The notes beneath the pieces are model-generated. The model made no database searches. It was not told the DNA's origin and saw nothing but the letters and a program-made list of their open reading frames with translations. The translations under genes and the position numbers were made by a program. A stretch of DNA of 64,000 bases from Ampullaceana balthica (taxonomy: Eukaryota; Mollusca; Gastropoda; Lymnaeidae): NCBI GenBank assembly GCA_944989445.1, contig CALYLW010001008.1, forward strand, positions 92,001 to 156,000, written 5' to 3'. Below, in pieces: positions 12,497 through 25,585 of this stretch (its first letter is position 1; every line of letters begins with the position of its first letter).

Positions 12497-14539
12497 ACAC
12501 AGACTGTGTTGGAAAAAGAATCACTAGCCGGGCGATATGATGACTGGGAATACGGATATGCAGACAGGTAGCTCGGTACTTGGTAGATGGGTGGGTAGGT
12601 AGGTCCTCTCTAGCATAATTAGGTCCTCGGTAGATACGTAGGTCAGTACTTGTTTGGTGTAGAGGTCCTCGGTGGAGACGTTAGTTGTCTATGATAGATT
12701 GGTAAGTTCTTTCTTGGTCCATTGACAACTAGGTGAGTCGATTTGAATCATTAGATGGGGCAGGGGGCTAAGTCGTTAAAAATATACTGTAACTATAGTT
12801 CTGGACGTAGGTTAATATGTAGGATGTAAAATGAATATGTGGATAGGTTTGGAGACTAAATAATGTGTAGCAGACAGTTTAAGGTAATAAGTATACTTAT
12901 AAAAGGAGGCATGTTCGTAAGTAGTGAGAAAGATACGAAATTTGTTAAATATTTAGATTATAAGGTGGATGGAAGGATAAGGATTTGAGTAGATAGATAG
13001 AAGAAAATATCAACTGAAGAAAAACAATGACAGCGAGAATGTTCTGCTAATAAACTGAAGACAAACAACAACAAAAACAGCGATAATGATTCAGTAATAA
13101 AATGAAGCCAAGCGCGGCACTGAGAACGGTACTATTTTAAACTGAAGACAAACATGACGACAGCGAGGCTGGCAGTATATAAAACTGAAACACAAATATC
13201 CCTCTCCCGATACTCTCATCATCAGATCGGCGTCTTGGGAAAGTTCTATTTTCAGTTCAATATTAAAGTTCGTATGTCAAATTATGCCTCAAGCTTCGTC
13301 CGTCTCTTTAGATATTCGGATTGAATAATAATTCGATTTTTTTAAATAAGGAAAACCACTGATATCTTTATGACAGACGATTAAGCGTGAACGGTCCCAA
13401 CACCACAAGGTTAACCACTAACCTGAAGGTCTCTGTAGGCGGTCGGAGATAATCCTCGGGTTTAATCACGGTGCATCTACCAAGAAGAAAAAAAAACAAC
13501 GTTGTCAGACTCTAGACATTTCTTGACTGGCCTCCGTGTGTGCGTGTATATCGATTGTTTCAACTCGGCCATAGTACACCACTTCTTACACTTGTACCGC
13601 ATGGGAACTTCCCATACGCGGACTTTGTTGAAATGAGAGAGAGAGAGAGGTTTAGAGAGAGAGCGGGAAAAAAGGAAAGAAGACGCGATCATACGAGGAT
13701 ATTAACATACATTTTTTAAACGACCGGTGACATCCTTTATTTAAAATTTTGGACAGGTAAAAAAAGGAGTAATACAAAATATTTTCACTGTATCCTGGTC
13801 ACAGCTCGAGAGCGACCACCTTCCCTCCTCCTGCCCCCTAAGCCTTTTCTCTTACCTTACCGAACAGTTCGGTTTTGTTCTGTAAATAAAACACGCGGTT
13901 TTCTTTGATCACTGTCGGAGTTGTTGGACCCAACTTGTACATAGTTGACTAAGTGACGAACATAGTTGTGAAGGGTTGGGGGGGGGGCAAAGTAAACCAA
14001 TGCGATCAATGGGTGTCCATTTAAACTTTTAACTTATTCATAATAATAATGCTACCATTGTTGTTGTTTTTTAATGACAGATTTGTTTTCGGTCTCTGTC
14101 TTTAACCACGAAATAAATATATGTTATTGTGTTGGTGGTCTCGAAATAGATAGAAATAATAAATAAACATAGCGAATGGTTGATTAGAGAAATGGAAACA
14201 ACTTCGGCTTCATCAATTCTTTTCGCATTTATAATACACCATGTAACGTGAGATGGTGAGATTGAAAAGTGGGGAGGGGGTAATTTAATTTCAGGGACAT
14301 GAAATAACCCAGGCCCGCGGGACAGATTCGGACTGTGACATTTCATGCCGACAACTGATGAAACAAATTTAAATATTAAATTAAAATAACACAAACTGCA
14401 TTACCGAACATCAAGGCCATTAAACGTTTTTCACTATTGTCAAGATTGATAACTCTAAACAAAAAAACGTATTGTAGATTATTTTGAGAAAATAATTCCG
14501 ATATTAGTTTGTCTTATTTGATCTTGTCTTATCTATTTC
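12497..14539. other. Intergenic, no gene seen
   Basis: Contains degenerate TAGGT-rich sequence (12560-12700), loosely repeated CTGAAGACAAACA phrases (13010-13190) and ordinary AT-rich DNA. Short frames show no domains. Nothing coding supported. Confidence 0.5.
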
Positions 14540-15008
14540 AGGTGCTCCATCTAAACAGAAAATCTGTGCGTCCTACGCTTATCCATGATATTTTGTCGAG
14601 TCTTACTTCTTTTTTAAAGAGTTTTGAAATATAGATTAGTTTTCCTGGTTTGATCTGACAGTCCATTATTGCCCCGAATTCCAGACGGGAAGAACGAGAA
14701 TTTTGATTTTTTAATTAATAAATTCTGCTGCACGTTTGAAACTTAATTTTATTCACATGTTAAACATTGTAAATAGAACACAAAGATAACCTAATACAAC
14801 CCTCAGATTGACATAGCGATCAAAACACTTTTCTTATTCCGTATGCAAGAACAAACACGCAAAGATTCCCTCTGCTTCCCGTCCGTAATGGATAGCCAAT
14901 ATTTTATTAAAACATTTAAAACATTAATAAAAAGTGCAAGAATAGGCATAAACCATGGATAAGCATAGGACGCAATAATCTTCTGTATGGAAGGAGCGTC
15001 TATTTAAA
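14540..15008. mobile_element. Long-TIR foldback element, ~470 bp
   Basis: The left arm (about 14540-14720) and right arm (about 14820-15008) are diverged inverted copies; both contain GCGTCC(T)ACGCTTATCCATG in opposite orientation and end near GACGGGAAG. No coding sequence. A single-arm relative lies near 5025-5215. Superfamily unknown and boundaries approximate. Confidence 0.6.
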
Positions 15009-16079
15009 ATTATTATTATTATGATTTTGAAAAATTCAAATTGTTGCTGTGGTTTATTTCCAATGTCCGATGAACCGTAAATGAACTGAGCTGAGCATAT
15101 CCCTCAAAAACCCAGGCCATGTTCTAGTGCTTGGAAAATTATTTCCTTTGGTATACATGCATACTTTGGGTACAGAAATTGATATCCATGTTCAATTATT
15201 TTTTCATGTGACCTTGATCTACTTATCCAATTTGTTCCACTGGTCACCCACTGGGCTTTAAGGGTATACATTTCTCTCATTAATTCACACCCAAAAAAAA
15301 CATATGTTATAACATAAATCCGGAAATCCGTGGCCAATATTCGATGAGCCGTGGCTAGACAGTCCGGTTGGCACCACAGCTGGCGGTTCCGTTGTGATAT
15401 ATTGTGGTCGACATCCTCCGTAAACGACCCTGCTGCCGTTACGGCGTAGCAGTCGGAAAATCAAATTAACAACGGTAATAAATGTATAATTATTGTTTTT
15501 AAAAAACCAAAATATCTTATTACAATTTTTTCCGTTCCAACTTTGGCCGATCGCAAAGTTGCTGGCCGATCCTAACAAGTTGAAACATCGGACGTAGAGT
15601 TGCTAATTTACGGCGATATTCCGGTATAACCAGCCGATTCACTCTTTGGCCGATTTCTTAATGTAATCGCATTTGGTACAAGCAAGACCTTCATACATCT
15701 TTTATAGTCGAAGTTTTTGGTGTTTCAGATGGTATCACTGTGAGCGTTAACAGAGGTTTTGGCCTCAAAACATTTCTTTCAGTTAAGTCATACTTTATTT
15801 ATTTTCGGCAATGAATTTTAGGTGAGCCCTTTCCACCATTCGAAACCTTCTTAGCACCGCTTGGGTGGGGTGCACGAGGGGTTGAAGGATTTGCAATGAA
15901 GATTGCAAGTTGTTTGAAAATAGCTTAAGATTTAGATATTTTTGAAATTGCCAATCAACACTTAACATCTACAAACTTTATGTGTGCCGTGTTTTTTATG
16001 TGTCATAAGGGAGGCATCAGGCCTGAGACGAATGAATGCAGGGCGCGGGTTGGGGGCTGGGGTCAAAACAAAAAGTTGT
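15009..16079. other. Intergenic, no gene seen
   Basis: No supportable gene. The segment 15340-15600 is more GC-rich than its surroundings and makes a minus-strand open frame, but I see no domain in it. It could be a relic of a mobile element. Confidence 0.4.
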
Positions 16080-16195
16080 ATTGGATCTGTGGTTTATAGG
16101 TTCAGTGTTTTATGGGGTCAGATGTTCATAGGATCAGTGGTTCATAGGATCAGTGGTTTATAGGATCAGTGGTTCATAGGATCAGTGGTTTATAG
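16080..16195. repeat. 16-bp minisatellite, left part
   Basis: Tandem copies of GGATCAGTGGTTTATA. The array continues at 17732 after being split by a hAT insertion. Confidence 0.9.
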
Positions 16196-17731
16196 CAGGG
16201 GTCTCCAAACTTTTCAGCCGGAGGGCCGGATTAACTGTAAAACAGCGGTTGGGGGGCCAAATAAGAAAAAATCAAAACATACATGTTGTTTTTAAGTATA
16301 TATTTAATATTATTATATTTATAATATTAATATTATTTAATGTTATATTAAATAATATTTAATAATACATTGATGCATTGCACATGAACACCTGTATTAG
16401 TGGGAATGGTGAAATTGTTTCCTGGATGCCAAAATATTAGATATTTCTGGCTTTAGATTTGATGTCCCTAACATCAACAGTGACCTGAGATTATCATCAG
16501 ACAAGTTAGTTCTCAAATTGTTCTTCAGGTATTTCATCCTCGAAAATGTCTGTTCGCACAAGCATGTTGTTCCAAAGATTGAAAGGTACCTTGATGCAAA
16601 AGCCTTGACTTTAGGAAAGTCTTCCTTGGGCAAAAACTGGTAAAAACTCAAAAGACCTCCTTTGAACTTGTCCCTAAGGAAGTCATTTGCTTGCAAATCA
16701 ATCACCTCAAGCTGCAGTTTATCTGAGCAACTGGCCGCATCTGCTTCAAATGGATTTTGAAATAGCCTAACTTATTCTGCCTTTGAATCCAAGTCAGAAA
16801 ACCGCTCCTGAAACTGCAGCTGGAGGTCTTTGATGATCTCGCATGCAAATGATGTGGGGAACTCAGCTGTTGCTTCAGCCATGAAGACCTTGCACTGCTG
16901 AAAGTGTGTCAAGTTGTTGGCCTGTACTTGTTCCAAAAACAAGACAAGTTTAGCTCTGAAGGCCTTTAGGTGATTGTATAGATCAGAAACTAGATTTGTC
17001 TCTCCTTGAAGTTTTAGGTTCAGAAATTTTAAATGACCAGTAATGTCTACAGAAAATGCCAATTTCCATACCCACTCTTCATCAGTCAGTAATGGCTGGG
17101 GTTTTACTTTACTTTCTACGAAGTCATGTATTTCCTTTCTTAATTCATATACTCTACTCAGAACTTTCTCACAACTTAGCCATCTTACTGCTGTATAATA
17201 TGGTAAATCTTGCGATTATCATTATCCATGCCAGGAAAGAATGTAAATTATAATAGCAAAGAAGAGAAAGAAAAAATATATATTAAGTATATAACATATA
17301 TATGGGCAGTAGGTATGTACACTAGTGTAATAACTATTATCTTTATTTTTCATAACGAAACTGAAACTTACATTCGAGGGACAACTGTAAGCAGTAGCAA
17401 CACTATTTTTTTTAATTGAAAAAATATCACCCACCTTTTAATTTTCCTTTGTTCACACGTAGCGCTGTTTGACTAGCGGTAATGCATGCCTTGATAGCAC
17501 TCTCTTTAGTTATGAAATCATAGAAAGTAGAAACTCTTATTTAGTAAGAGAAGCTTTAGTAGACTTCCGGAAACGGTGGTGTTTGCTTTCGCTAGTGTTA
17601 TTCGCAAATTTTTATTATAAAATACAGATAAAAATATTATATTTTAAAAATTATTACAAAGTCTCCAGGGGCCGGATCAGAGGGCCTCGCGGGCCACATC
17701 CGGCCCGCGGGCCGTAGTTTGGAGACCCCTG
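16196..17731 (-). mobile_element. hAT element with decayed transposase, 1536 bp
   Basis: Ends CAGGGGTCTCCAAAC and GTTTGGAGACCCCTG are perfect inverted repeats. Flanks GTTTATAG and GATTATAG match at 7 of 8 bases, as expected of an old 8-bp duplication made inside the 16-bp array. The interior carries a minus-strand transposase fragment (16397-17208). The 193-bp element at 31719 has the same ends and is probably a deletion derivative. Confidence 0.9.
16397..17208 (-). pseudogene. hAT transposase fragment (Charlie / GTF2IRD2-like)
   Basis: On the minus strand one frame runs from about 17208 to 16397, broken by a single in-frame TAA near 16769-16771. It starts with a VRWLSCEKVLSR motif, typical of the region following the catalytic core of Charlie-like hAT transposases. 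It ends with a hAT C-terminal dimerisation segment containing TTCLCEQTFSRMKYLKN, which fits the conserved CExxFS..K pattern. The amino-terminal zinc finger and first catalytic part are missing, and the element is not long enough to hold them. Similarity to the domesticated vertebrate GTF2IRD2 C-terminus is from family knowledge; no search was run. It is a dead copy. Confidence 0.8.
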
Positions 17732-18110
17732 GATTATAGGATCAGTGGTTTATAGGATCAGTGGTTTATAGGATAAGTGGTTTATAGGATCAGTGGTTTA
17801 TATGATCAGTGGTTCATAGGATCAGTGGTTTATAGGATAAGTGGTTTATAGGATCAGTGGTTTATAGGATCAGTGGTTTATAGATCAGTGGTTTATAGGA
17901 TCAGTGGTTTACAGGATCAGTGGTTTATAGGATCAGTGGTTTATAGGATGAATGGTTTATAGGATCAGTGGTTTATAGGATCAGTGGTTTACAGGATCAG
18001 TGGTTTATAGATCAGTGGTTTATAGGATCAGTGGTTTTTAGGATCAGTGGTTTTAGGGTCAGTGGCTTTTAGGGTCAGTGGTTAATAGGGTCAGTGATTT
18101 ATTGGCTCCT
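17732..18110. repeat. 16-bp minisatellite, right part
   Basis: Continuation of the GGATCAGTGGTTTATA array, with units degrading to GGTCAGTGGCTTTTA near the right edge. Confidence 0.9.
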
Positions 18111-18422
18111 AATATCACCTGAGCTATCGATTTATAATTTTTATTTTCTCTGCGTTTTTAGTTGAGTTGATTAAAGACTCTGTGTTGTATTAAATGGGGT
18201 TTGTGTTGTGTTTTTTTGTTGTGTTTTTGTTTGTTTGATTGTTGTTGTTTTTTTCTTCCATTCTTTATTTCAAGATTGGTTGATTATTTTTCGCGCCTTA
18301 GCTACAACAGCTTTTTGTTAATAATACTTTTAAAACATCAAGTTATTAGAGGTTATTTACTTCAATTATGTTTCGACATACAGTTGTGAAGCCCCCCCCC
18401 CTCACAAGCTAGGGCCAGGACG

Positions 18423-18584
18423 CAGAAGCGTAACTAGGTTTTCAGCGCTCTTGGCTAAATCATTTTTGGCGCCCTTGAGAAATAGGGAAACTACAAAATT
18501 ATACAGAATAAATTGATTATTGAAGGATTGGCCCTCGGCGCCCTTGGCAACTGCCCCCGATGCCAAGTCGTGGTTACGCCTCTG
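18423..18584. mobile_element. hAT MITE, CAGAAGCGTAACTAGG family, 162 bp
   Basis: Ends CAGAAGCGTAACTAGG and GTTACGCCTCTG form an inverted repeat. Flanks CCAGGACG and CCAAGATG agree at 6 of 8 bases. The interior (CTTGGCTAAATCATTTTTGG, GGCGCCCTTG) is shared with the element at 50518-50681. Non-coding. Confidence 0.7.
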
Positions 18585-19220
18585 CCAAGATGTGTTAGCC
18601 ATTTCCATAAAAAAATCCAACTCAGCTGGACGTGGATTCCGTCGCTCTTGACAATTAAAAGATAAATGCCTATGACAATAACAATTGTATTACATGTGTG
18701 TATATTTAAAATACACGAGTATCAGCATTTTCACAACATATTTTTTTGTTTTATTTTAAAAGGATTTCCAATTTTAGAGGTGGGAGGGGGGATGGTGGTA
18801 ACATTTTTAGGGAGCTCCAATTAACAATATAAATAAACACTGTTTATATTGTTTTAAACGCACGCATATCGGGTCAAAGGTTAGCAAGGACCGTTGGCTG
18901 CATTTTAACAATAGGCAACTCCAGAAACTTGCCTATTTTTTGTTGTAAATATTTATTGTGTATTGCAGGATGAAAAACTTAACAATTTAAAAAATCCCGG
19001 AAGATGCGGTATTCTTAACGAAAAATAACAATCCGAGGTGATTAGTTTAGTTAATTGGAAGTTTATAGCATATAACGTAACAGTTTGCAGGTAATCAGTA
19101 TGTTATAGAAAGTTTACTGGCACTGAAGCAATAATATTTTAGTTTTTAGTTTTTTAGTAAAAACTCGGTGCTGCATCATTGTAGAAGAAACAAACAAATA
19201 AATGTGCTTGCCGTTTTTAA
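18585..19220. other. Intergenic, no gene seen
   Basis: AT-rich sequence without coding signal. Confidence 0.5.
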
Positions 19221-20690
19221 CAGTGGTCCCCAACCTTTTTTAACGCCGCGGACCACTAAAAGTTTGATAATTTTACCGCGGCCCACTAACCTGGGTTTTA
19301 TTTTAATTTTACTTAAACATGCCTTCAAAATAAAATACAGTTACACAAAAATTTAATTAAACATTATTTAATATTTTAATTTACTAGAATGTGAAATCAA
19401 TGAGAACCCTGAGCTTGTTTCTCTGCAACTAGACGGTTCCATCTTGGGGTAATGGGAGACAATGACGCCCAAAGTGTTCTGCTTATGTCCATTTTATTCT
19501 GTTGTTTTGTCTTCGTTGCTGTCACTGCAGAAAACCCTGCTTCACACATATAGGATGTCGGATATGGCAAAGGGATTTAATTGCTTTGGTGGCAATCTCA
19601 GGATATTCCGCCATGACTTTAATCCAGAAGACTGGAAGAGTTGTTTTCTCGAACGTAGTTGGCCACCGTCATTTGCAATCTCGAGAAGTTTAACTGCATC
19701 TTGCACAGTCATGCTAGATTCGCCTGGTTTGTTGACAAGTGGGTGACGGATCCATTCCCTACCAGTTCTTGGGTCTTTTGTGGTTGGGAAGTAGCGCTCA
19801 AACTCTTTTAAAAGCAAAGACAGGTGATTGTGCACCAACTGTGACACTCTTCACTGGGCCTTTTTCTTTTACCAAGGACCAAGGAAACTTTTTAACGATG
19901 CCTGTTTCGAACTCATTTTTCTTTTTAGTGGGTTCAATATGAGGGTTCAAGTGACCGATCTGTAACCCGGAACATAAAACATCATAAAGGTCAAATAGTA
20001 AATGTGAAAATATATTATTTCACTTTCATAACATTAAACCTTCATAAAAATTATCTATCAACCGTATGAGTATAATCACAAATAGCTGTTTATTGGAAGT
20101 CATTCATGGTGTTTTTAAAAACTGTTTTTCTTAACATGGGAATTTCATTGACGCTATAAGTCTAAGCATATTTATAATTAATCTTAAATAAATAATCTTA
20201 ATTTATAGCTGTTTTTGACACAAGTAACACTCTTGGAATAATAGCGATAACATCACCAGGAGACTATCGAATCCCGTCGTTGATAAGATATCAATGAAAT
20301 TTAGGAACACTAAAACGAAATAGGAAAAAAGCGGAAATAGAAGTAGTAAAGTAGTTCAACTTGCCAACATAGGTGACCCCCATCAAAATCGCACACAACA
20401 AAAGACCGCCTACATAAAAGCGCCGTGATAAGAACGCTGACATCATAAGAGCGCCGACACAGAGCGCAAAGATTGATTGTAGGCGGTTGTCCGCTCTGTG
20501 TCATTATGTTCTTTGGACTTGGTGCCGCCAAAACGGGTAACAAGCTTTTCCATCTTGTGTATGGAAATCCCCAGAGAAATACACCACAGTTCAAAAAATG
20601 TAAATAATTTTATGTTCTTTTGCTAGCGGACCACCAGGCACATCTCCGCGGACCACTAGTGGTCCGCGGACCCCAGGTTGGGGACCACTG
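19221..20690 (-). mobile_element. hAT element, 1470 bp
   Basis: Ends CAGTGGTCCCCAACC and GGTTGGGGACCACTG are perfect inverted repeats, followed inside by subterminal CCGCGGACCACTA copies. Flanks GTTTTTAA (19213-19220) and GTTTATAA (20691-20698) agree at 7 of 8 bases. It contains a decayed minus-strand transposase C-terminus. Confidence 0.88.
19470..19847 (-). pseudogene. hAT transposase C-terminal fragment (ZBED5-like)
   Basis: On the minus strand the sequence reads LVHNHLSLLLKEFERYFP, then a PRTGREWIRHPLVNKPGE segment, then LEIANDGG, all features of ZBED5/SCAND3-type hAT transposases. After a frameshift the next frame gives FWIKVMAEYPEIATKAIKSL. After a second shift comes YMCEAGFSAVTATKT, the dimerisation motif (about 19480-19550). 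At least two frameshifts make it non-functional. The rest of the transposase is absent from the element. Confidence 0.75.
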
Positions 20691-20789
20691 GTTTATAAGA
20701 CCTACATGAACCCAAATCAATGTGTCCAGCAAGGGTGTGTGGCAGTGAACTTTGAAGAACATTCGCCACCGTTTCTAAGGGTAGCTATC

Positions 20790-21231
20790 TATTTTTAACG
20801 CAATTTCCCTTGGGAATTGCGTTTATACATGTGAAATGTCTGTGCACTGTTCGAGCTTGCACATGCAAATCCTCTTGAACCATACCAGATAGAGGGTTCG
20901 GGTCTTTTGCAAATATGCTAAGGAGGTCCCAAAAATGTGTAACGGCCACCCAAAAAAAATACCGAAAAGTTTTACTGGATTTCCTGGAAAATAATAATTT
21001 AAAAAACGAAAAATATCAGTATTTTTTTCAATTTTTCGCCAACCATAACATCTTTCAGATTGAACCAAACGCCAAACAATAGCTAATAATATTTAGAATA
21101 ATGTTGGAGAAGAAATGTTTGAAAAACTCTTTTCGTTTGACTCCCTTAATTTTAGGAGCAATTTGTAGAAACAATTGTTTCGTTTAGTTTAAGAATTATT
21201 GATTTGAAATGACTTTTAATGTCATCTAGAA
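20790..21231 (+). repeat. Dispersed repeat, left part (relative at 63205)
   Basis: Shares long collinear stretches (ATAGAGGGTTCGGGTCTTT, AATATGCTAAGGAGGTCCCA) with 63205-63860. It breaks off at ATCTAGAA, where a hAT element is inserted, and resumes at 23058. Family unknown; no coding capacity. Confidence 0.8.
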
Positions 21232-23057
21232 CAATTCTACTCAAAGTGGTGGTCCGTGGACCCGTGCCGGTCCGCAGACCATCAGCTGCCGGTCCGCAGA
21301 AATTATCAAGAAAGGAAAGAAAAATATAATTTTATTCTTCCATTTGCAGCTATTAATAATAACCCTAAAAATATTTCAATTTTGAACAAAAAGTACATAA
21401 AAATACAATATCAAAAAACACTAAATTTTATCAATTTCAATAATTAATTTTTAAAAAATGGTGGTGTATTTTTTGTATTAATTTAAAATATATGCGAGTT
21501 TTGAAGTGGCGCATACATTAAAAATACATATTTAAGATTTCGTACACCAGTATTCGAAATTGCCGTCTGCTGATGTAAAGAAACAAAATACCCGACTGAA
21601 AATAACAATCTATATATAAATGAATAGATTAAAAATTTATATTGATTTCAATGAAATATTTAATACATTTTAGTGAATATCATAAATATTTTTTAATACA
21701 AAATTTAGTTTTGACCTCGTCGCTGTTTTTTTTTACAAACATCATGAAGTGATGAAAATTAGTCGGCATTTATTTCAATACGTAGTCATAATCGAAGATC
21801 ATGGGGTATGAAAAAGATGCCCCACATTTTTAGGGATTAATTCATTTCAATCTAATTGAAAAATAATTTTTTTAAATTTAAAATTTTAAAAAAACGGTCT
21901 ATATAGTGCTTCTCAGTGTTGCTGCGCATAGTGCGGCGCGGTGCGCGTGTGCACAATACTAGATATATATAGATTGCGTCTTGCTTGCTCTAGTTTCTGG
22001 TCAATTATATATAGATTGTCAACATATGATGTGCATTACAAATTATTTGTTTGCCAGTAACCGCTGCACCACAAAGCACCGGTACAAATATATTTGATCA
22101 ATTTGTCCTTGAGAAAATTTAGGTGACGATAAGAATTGTTAATTTCTTTTAAACTCTTTTGAAATTTAATTTACAATTTTGTGAGACATATTATTATTGA
22201 TTTGTGTTACTAAAAAAATTATTTTAAGTAAGTTAAACTTAGGTCTACACAAAAATTAATTCAAATTTTAAAAAAATACATTTAATATTGCATTTATTTA
22301 TACTTGCCGAAACTTTGAAATTAATATATTACGGTTAATCTATATTTATCACTGACTTTATTTTAGCCCACGAAATAGTATTTAACATGTCAGATCTATT
22401 AATGCAAGTGGCACACCACTTCACTTCGATCCCTATTTTAAGGGATACAATGAAATGAGTTTCATATCTATGGTTAACACTAAATTGTTTATTTTTTAAA
22501 TAATTTTTTTTAAATGCTTCTTTTCGATTTCTAATGTTTCATAAGATTGGTAACTTGAATGTACAAAAAAAATCAACATAATTAAAAATTGACTTTGATA
22601 CTCACATAATCATAGAAACAATTATTGACTATTAATATCATTTTTAAAATGATTAATAGAAATGAGGCCCTACATTTGACACGTTTTATTCTTAAGCAAT
22701 ATTTTTAGAAAACAATTTTTAGTTCCAGTCCTTGACGGTGAAGAACATATGTGAAGTAAAGTACCATCAAGACCAGTGAAGAAAACTTAGAAAAGTGATG
22801 ATTCTTTTCAAAAGTGTTTGTTTACATGTAGCATATAACCGAATTCATGCCAAATGTTTTAGGGCTGTATGCCATGTGGGCGCTTATGTCGCTACCACGT
22901 CTGTAGGCCATGTGGGGGCTTATGTCGCTACCACCTCTGTATGCCATGTGGGCGCTTATGTCGCTACCACCTCTGTACAGGGAAAATAGTGCACCGGTCC
23001 CTGGGGCAATAGAAAAACTCCTGCAGGTCACCATACTTAAAAGTTTGCGAAGCACTA
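21232..23057. mobile_element. hAT element, CAGTGCTTCTCAA family, 1826 bp, decayed
   Basis: The left end (CAATTCTACTCAAAGTGGTGG) and right end (TTGCGAAGCACTA) match the intact ends of the element at 54799-55310. Internal motifs (GGTCCGCAGAAATTATCAAG, AATAGTGCACCGGTCC) are shared too. Flanks ATCTAGAA (21224-21231) and ACCTAGAA (23058-23065) agree at 7 of 8 bases and restore the interrupted dispersed repeat. The AT-rich interior holds no recognisable transposase. Confidence 0.82.
22873..22975. repeat. 36-bp repeat, 3 copies, inside the hAT element
   Basis: Three tandem units of GTGGGCGCTTATGTCGCTAC followed by CACCTCTGTATGCCAT. Being a multiple of three it opens frames on both strands that are not considered genes. 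Confidence 0.88.
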
Positions 23058-23250
23058 ACCTAGAATGATAATTAATGGGGGTTTCCCGCTTTGTGAATGC
23101 TAATGTTAGACTGTTGTGTGGTGCGCATCATATTGACACATTCTTGGTGTGACTCGAGAATGATTTCCCTTGAATAAAAAATCGGAAATTCTTTGTTGGA
23201 AATTGCGTTTAAATACTCATTCGAGTCTTTATTACTTTTTTTTATAAAAA
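23058..23250 (+). repeat. Dispersed repeat, right part
   Basis: Continues the element interrupted at 21231. It matches 63630-63855 (GATAATTAATGGGGGTTTCC, TTGACACATTCTTGGTGTGA, ACTCATTCGAGTCTTTATTA). Confidence 0.78.
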
Positions 23251-25394
23251 AACTCTAAGAAAAGTCATCAGTGAATTATGAGCATTAAGATAATTAAATA
23301 ATTAAATAATTACACATAAATAAATTATTATTCTGTAATGGCGTGCTACCCAGGCAGAGTTGAAAGACGATCTTATTGGCCGGCTTAGCCGTGATAATAA
23401 ACGGATCAGTCAGACACTGGAAACTAAACCAATATCAATAAGAAAAGAAAGTTAAACCTCCAAAACTAATTATTTTTATGTTGTTGTTTACTTCCGGAAA
23501 TTTCCTATCTTTCCTTTGACACTTATAATTATTGGTTGCGTGCACTTTAGAGCACAAAAAAGTCGCAGATTTGACGTTGACTTATGTTATGTTTTTTGAC
23601 GAGAGGTATAAAAAAATTTTTTATAGAAGCTCAAATGCAAGCATTCAACTCAAATCGTAAGGATAGAGCGGGAATGGTAGCAACAGCATAAATTTCATAA
23701 TTGTGGTGTTCACCGCGGAATGGGAGAGAATCTCGAACCAACGTACCAGTGTATGTCACAGGTGGTTTTTAATGTTTGTTTCCAACGTTTCAATCACAAT
23801 CGCGTGGACATTTTTTTTGTTTTCTTACTTTGTATGTTGTTGACCCACTCCATAGTTCTGTGTCCCACAGATGGTCGGTCGATTCATTATTGATAGGTTG
23901 TCTGCCCATTGTTACTCGCACGGTTTAAAAAAAAACACTCTGATACAACAGGTGATTGGTTCTGTCATTGTTTGTCCCAATTACAAGTTTGTATTATTAT
24001 TGTCATTTTTTGTGTGTTTATATAAATAGATTTTTTAAATTGAAAATATAAAAACTGCTTCCATCCTTTAAACACATTTTAATTTTTATTTTAGCAGCAA
24101 ATACTTTTCAATGCAACTTGGTGAAAACAATAAATAAATTTAAAAATTGTCTTGCACTTTAGGCACATAGTTTTTCTTTTAAGTAAATGGCATGTCTGTT
24201 CTAACAGCTAAACCTTAATGGTGTCTCAATAGTTGTTATTATACAAAGCGTTTTTACATTCATTTTTTTTTAAATTTATGTTTTGACTAAAAATGACTAA
24301 AAATGAGTGGACATTTTAAAACTATGAAAGTTGTTTCGTTTTCGACACTAGAGTAATAAAAACTGAATAACGTATACTTTCTGTCATTGATGTATGTATC
24401 TGTCTGTGTTTTGTCGGACACACAAAACTGTAATGAGACTCTTTGGATTGTTGTTGTGTTGGGGTGGGGGTGGGTGGATTGCGCAATGTAGAGGAAGCGA
24501 AGGGTCAGCATGTAGTATAATTGGCGGAAGTGTGTGCGGGTGTTATGCGGTGTGGAGGGCGGGGAGCGGGAGGCAGGGTGGAATATAATGGGGTTGTGTG
24601 TCTTTTTAAATTGACTTTGCAAACTACTATCTCCATTTCCTTCAGTTTTTATCTTTTTAGCATCGGGACAAACATCTCTTAAACCCAATCATGTAATCCC
24701 CAAACTCCTGCTATGGAATGGGTCGTTCGCGTACTTATTGTCAATTAGGTGACCTGTGTTTTGTACAACTACTGGACGCGGTTAACCACTTTATCAAATA
24801 CACAATTTTACAGTTTTTAAAAATTCATTTGATAAATTAGTTAATGCTTCTAACAATTTTTTTAAAAATCTAAAGACATCTACAAATTTATTGTAATAAC
24901 CTCTATAACATTCTATGGGAAAACATCAGGAGAATTATAATAATGACATTCCCACCAGGTAACGATAGTTACCAACAATATCTTTCACTCTTTACTCTCG
25001 ACGCCAAAGCTATCAAGATGATTTTAGCCTCGGGGTAAAACTCTTCTCGTTTGGACAACAAAAAAGGTGAAATAAGATTTCTCTTCCCCCCTAGTAAGTA
25101 ACAAGTTTGAAGTGATTATTAATAACGTAGATTAGATTTGGGAAGATAACTGGTGGGTTTGCTTGAGAAAAATATATTAAAATGAGTTTAACATTTTCTG
25201 TTATCTTCATTTTTTAAATTAATTTTTTACAAAAGCATTTGTATTTTTTTCATGATAGTTTTAGCATTATTGTAAAATGAAACTAAGACAAATTTTTATA
25301 CATTAACTCGTTCGGGTATATATTTCTTAAAGAAAACAAGGATATATTGAAGACATGCAGTTATATAACAGTCCTTAGTAGCATGTAAAATAGC
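23251..25394. other. Intergenic, no gene seen
   Basis: AT-rich DNA with a G-rich patch at 24450-24590 whose open frames on both strands are compositional. No domain, exon or RNA gene recognised. Confidence 0.5.
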
Positions 25395-25585
25395 CCAATA
25401 TCATTTTTAAAAAATATCATTGTTTTAAAATATCATTGTTTTAAAATATCATTGTTTTAAAATATCATTTTTTTAAAATATCATTGTTTTAAAATATCAT
25501 TGTTTTAAAATATCATTGTTTTAAAATATCATTGTTTTAAAATATCATTGTTTTAAAATATCATTGTTTTAAAATATCATTGTTT
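25395..25585. repeat. 16-bp AT-rich minisatellite, ~12 copies
   Basis: Near-perfect tandem copies of ATCATTGTTTTAAAAT. High identity between units suggests recent expansion. Confidence 0.95.

Noticed and set aside
15285..15578. Minus-strand gene with RLLRRNGSRVV segment
   Set aside because: No domain, splice support or second exon; likely relic sequence.
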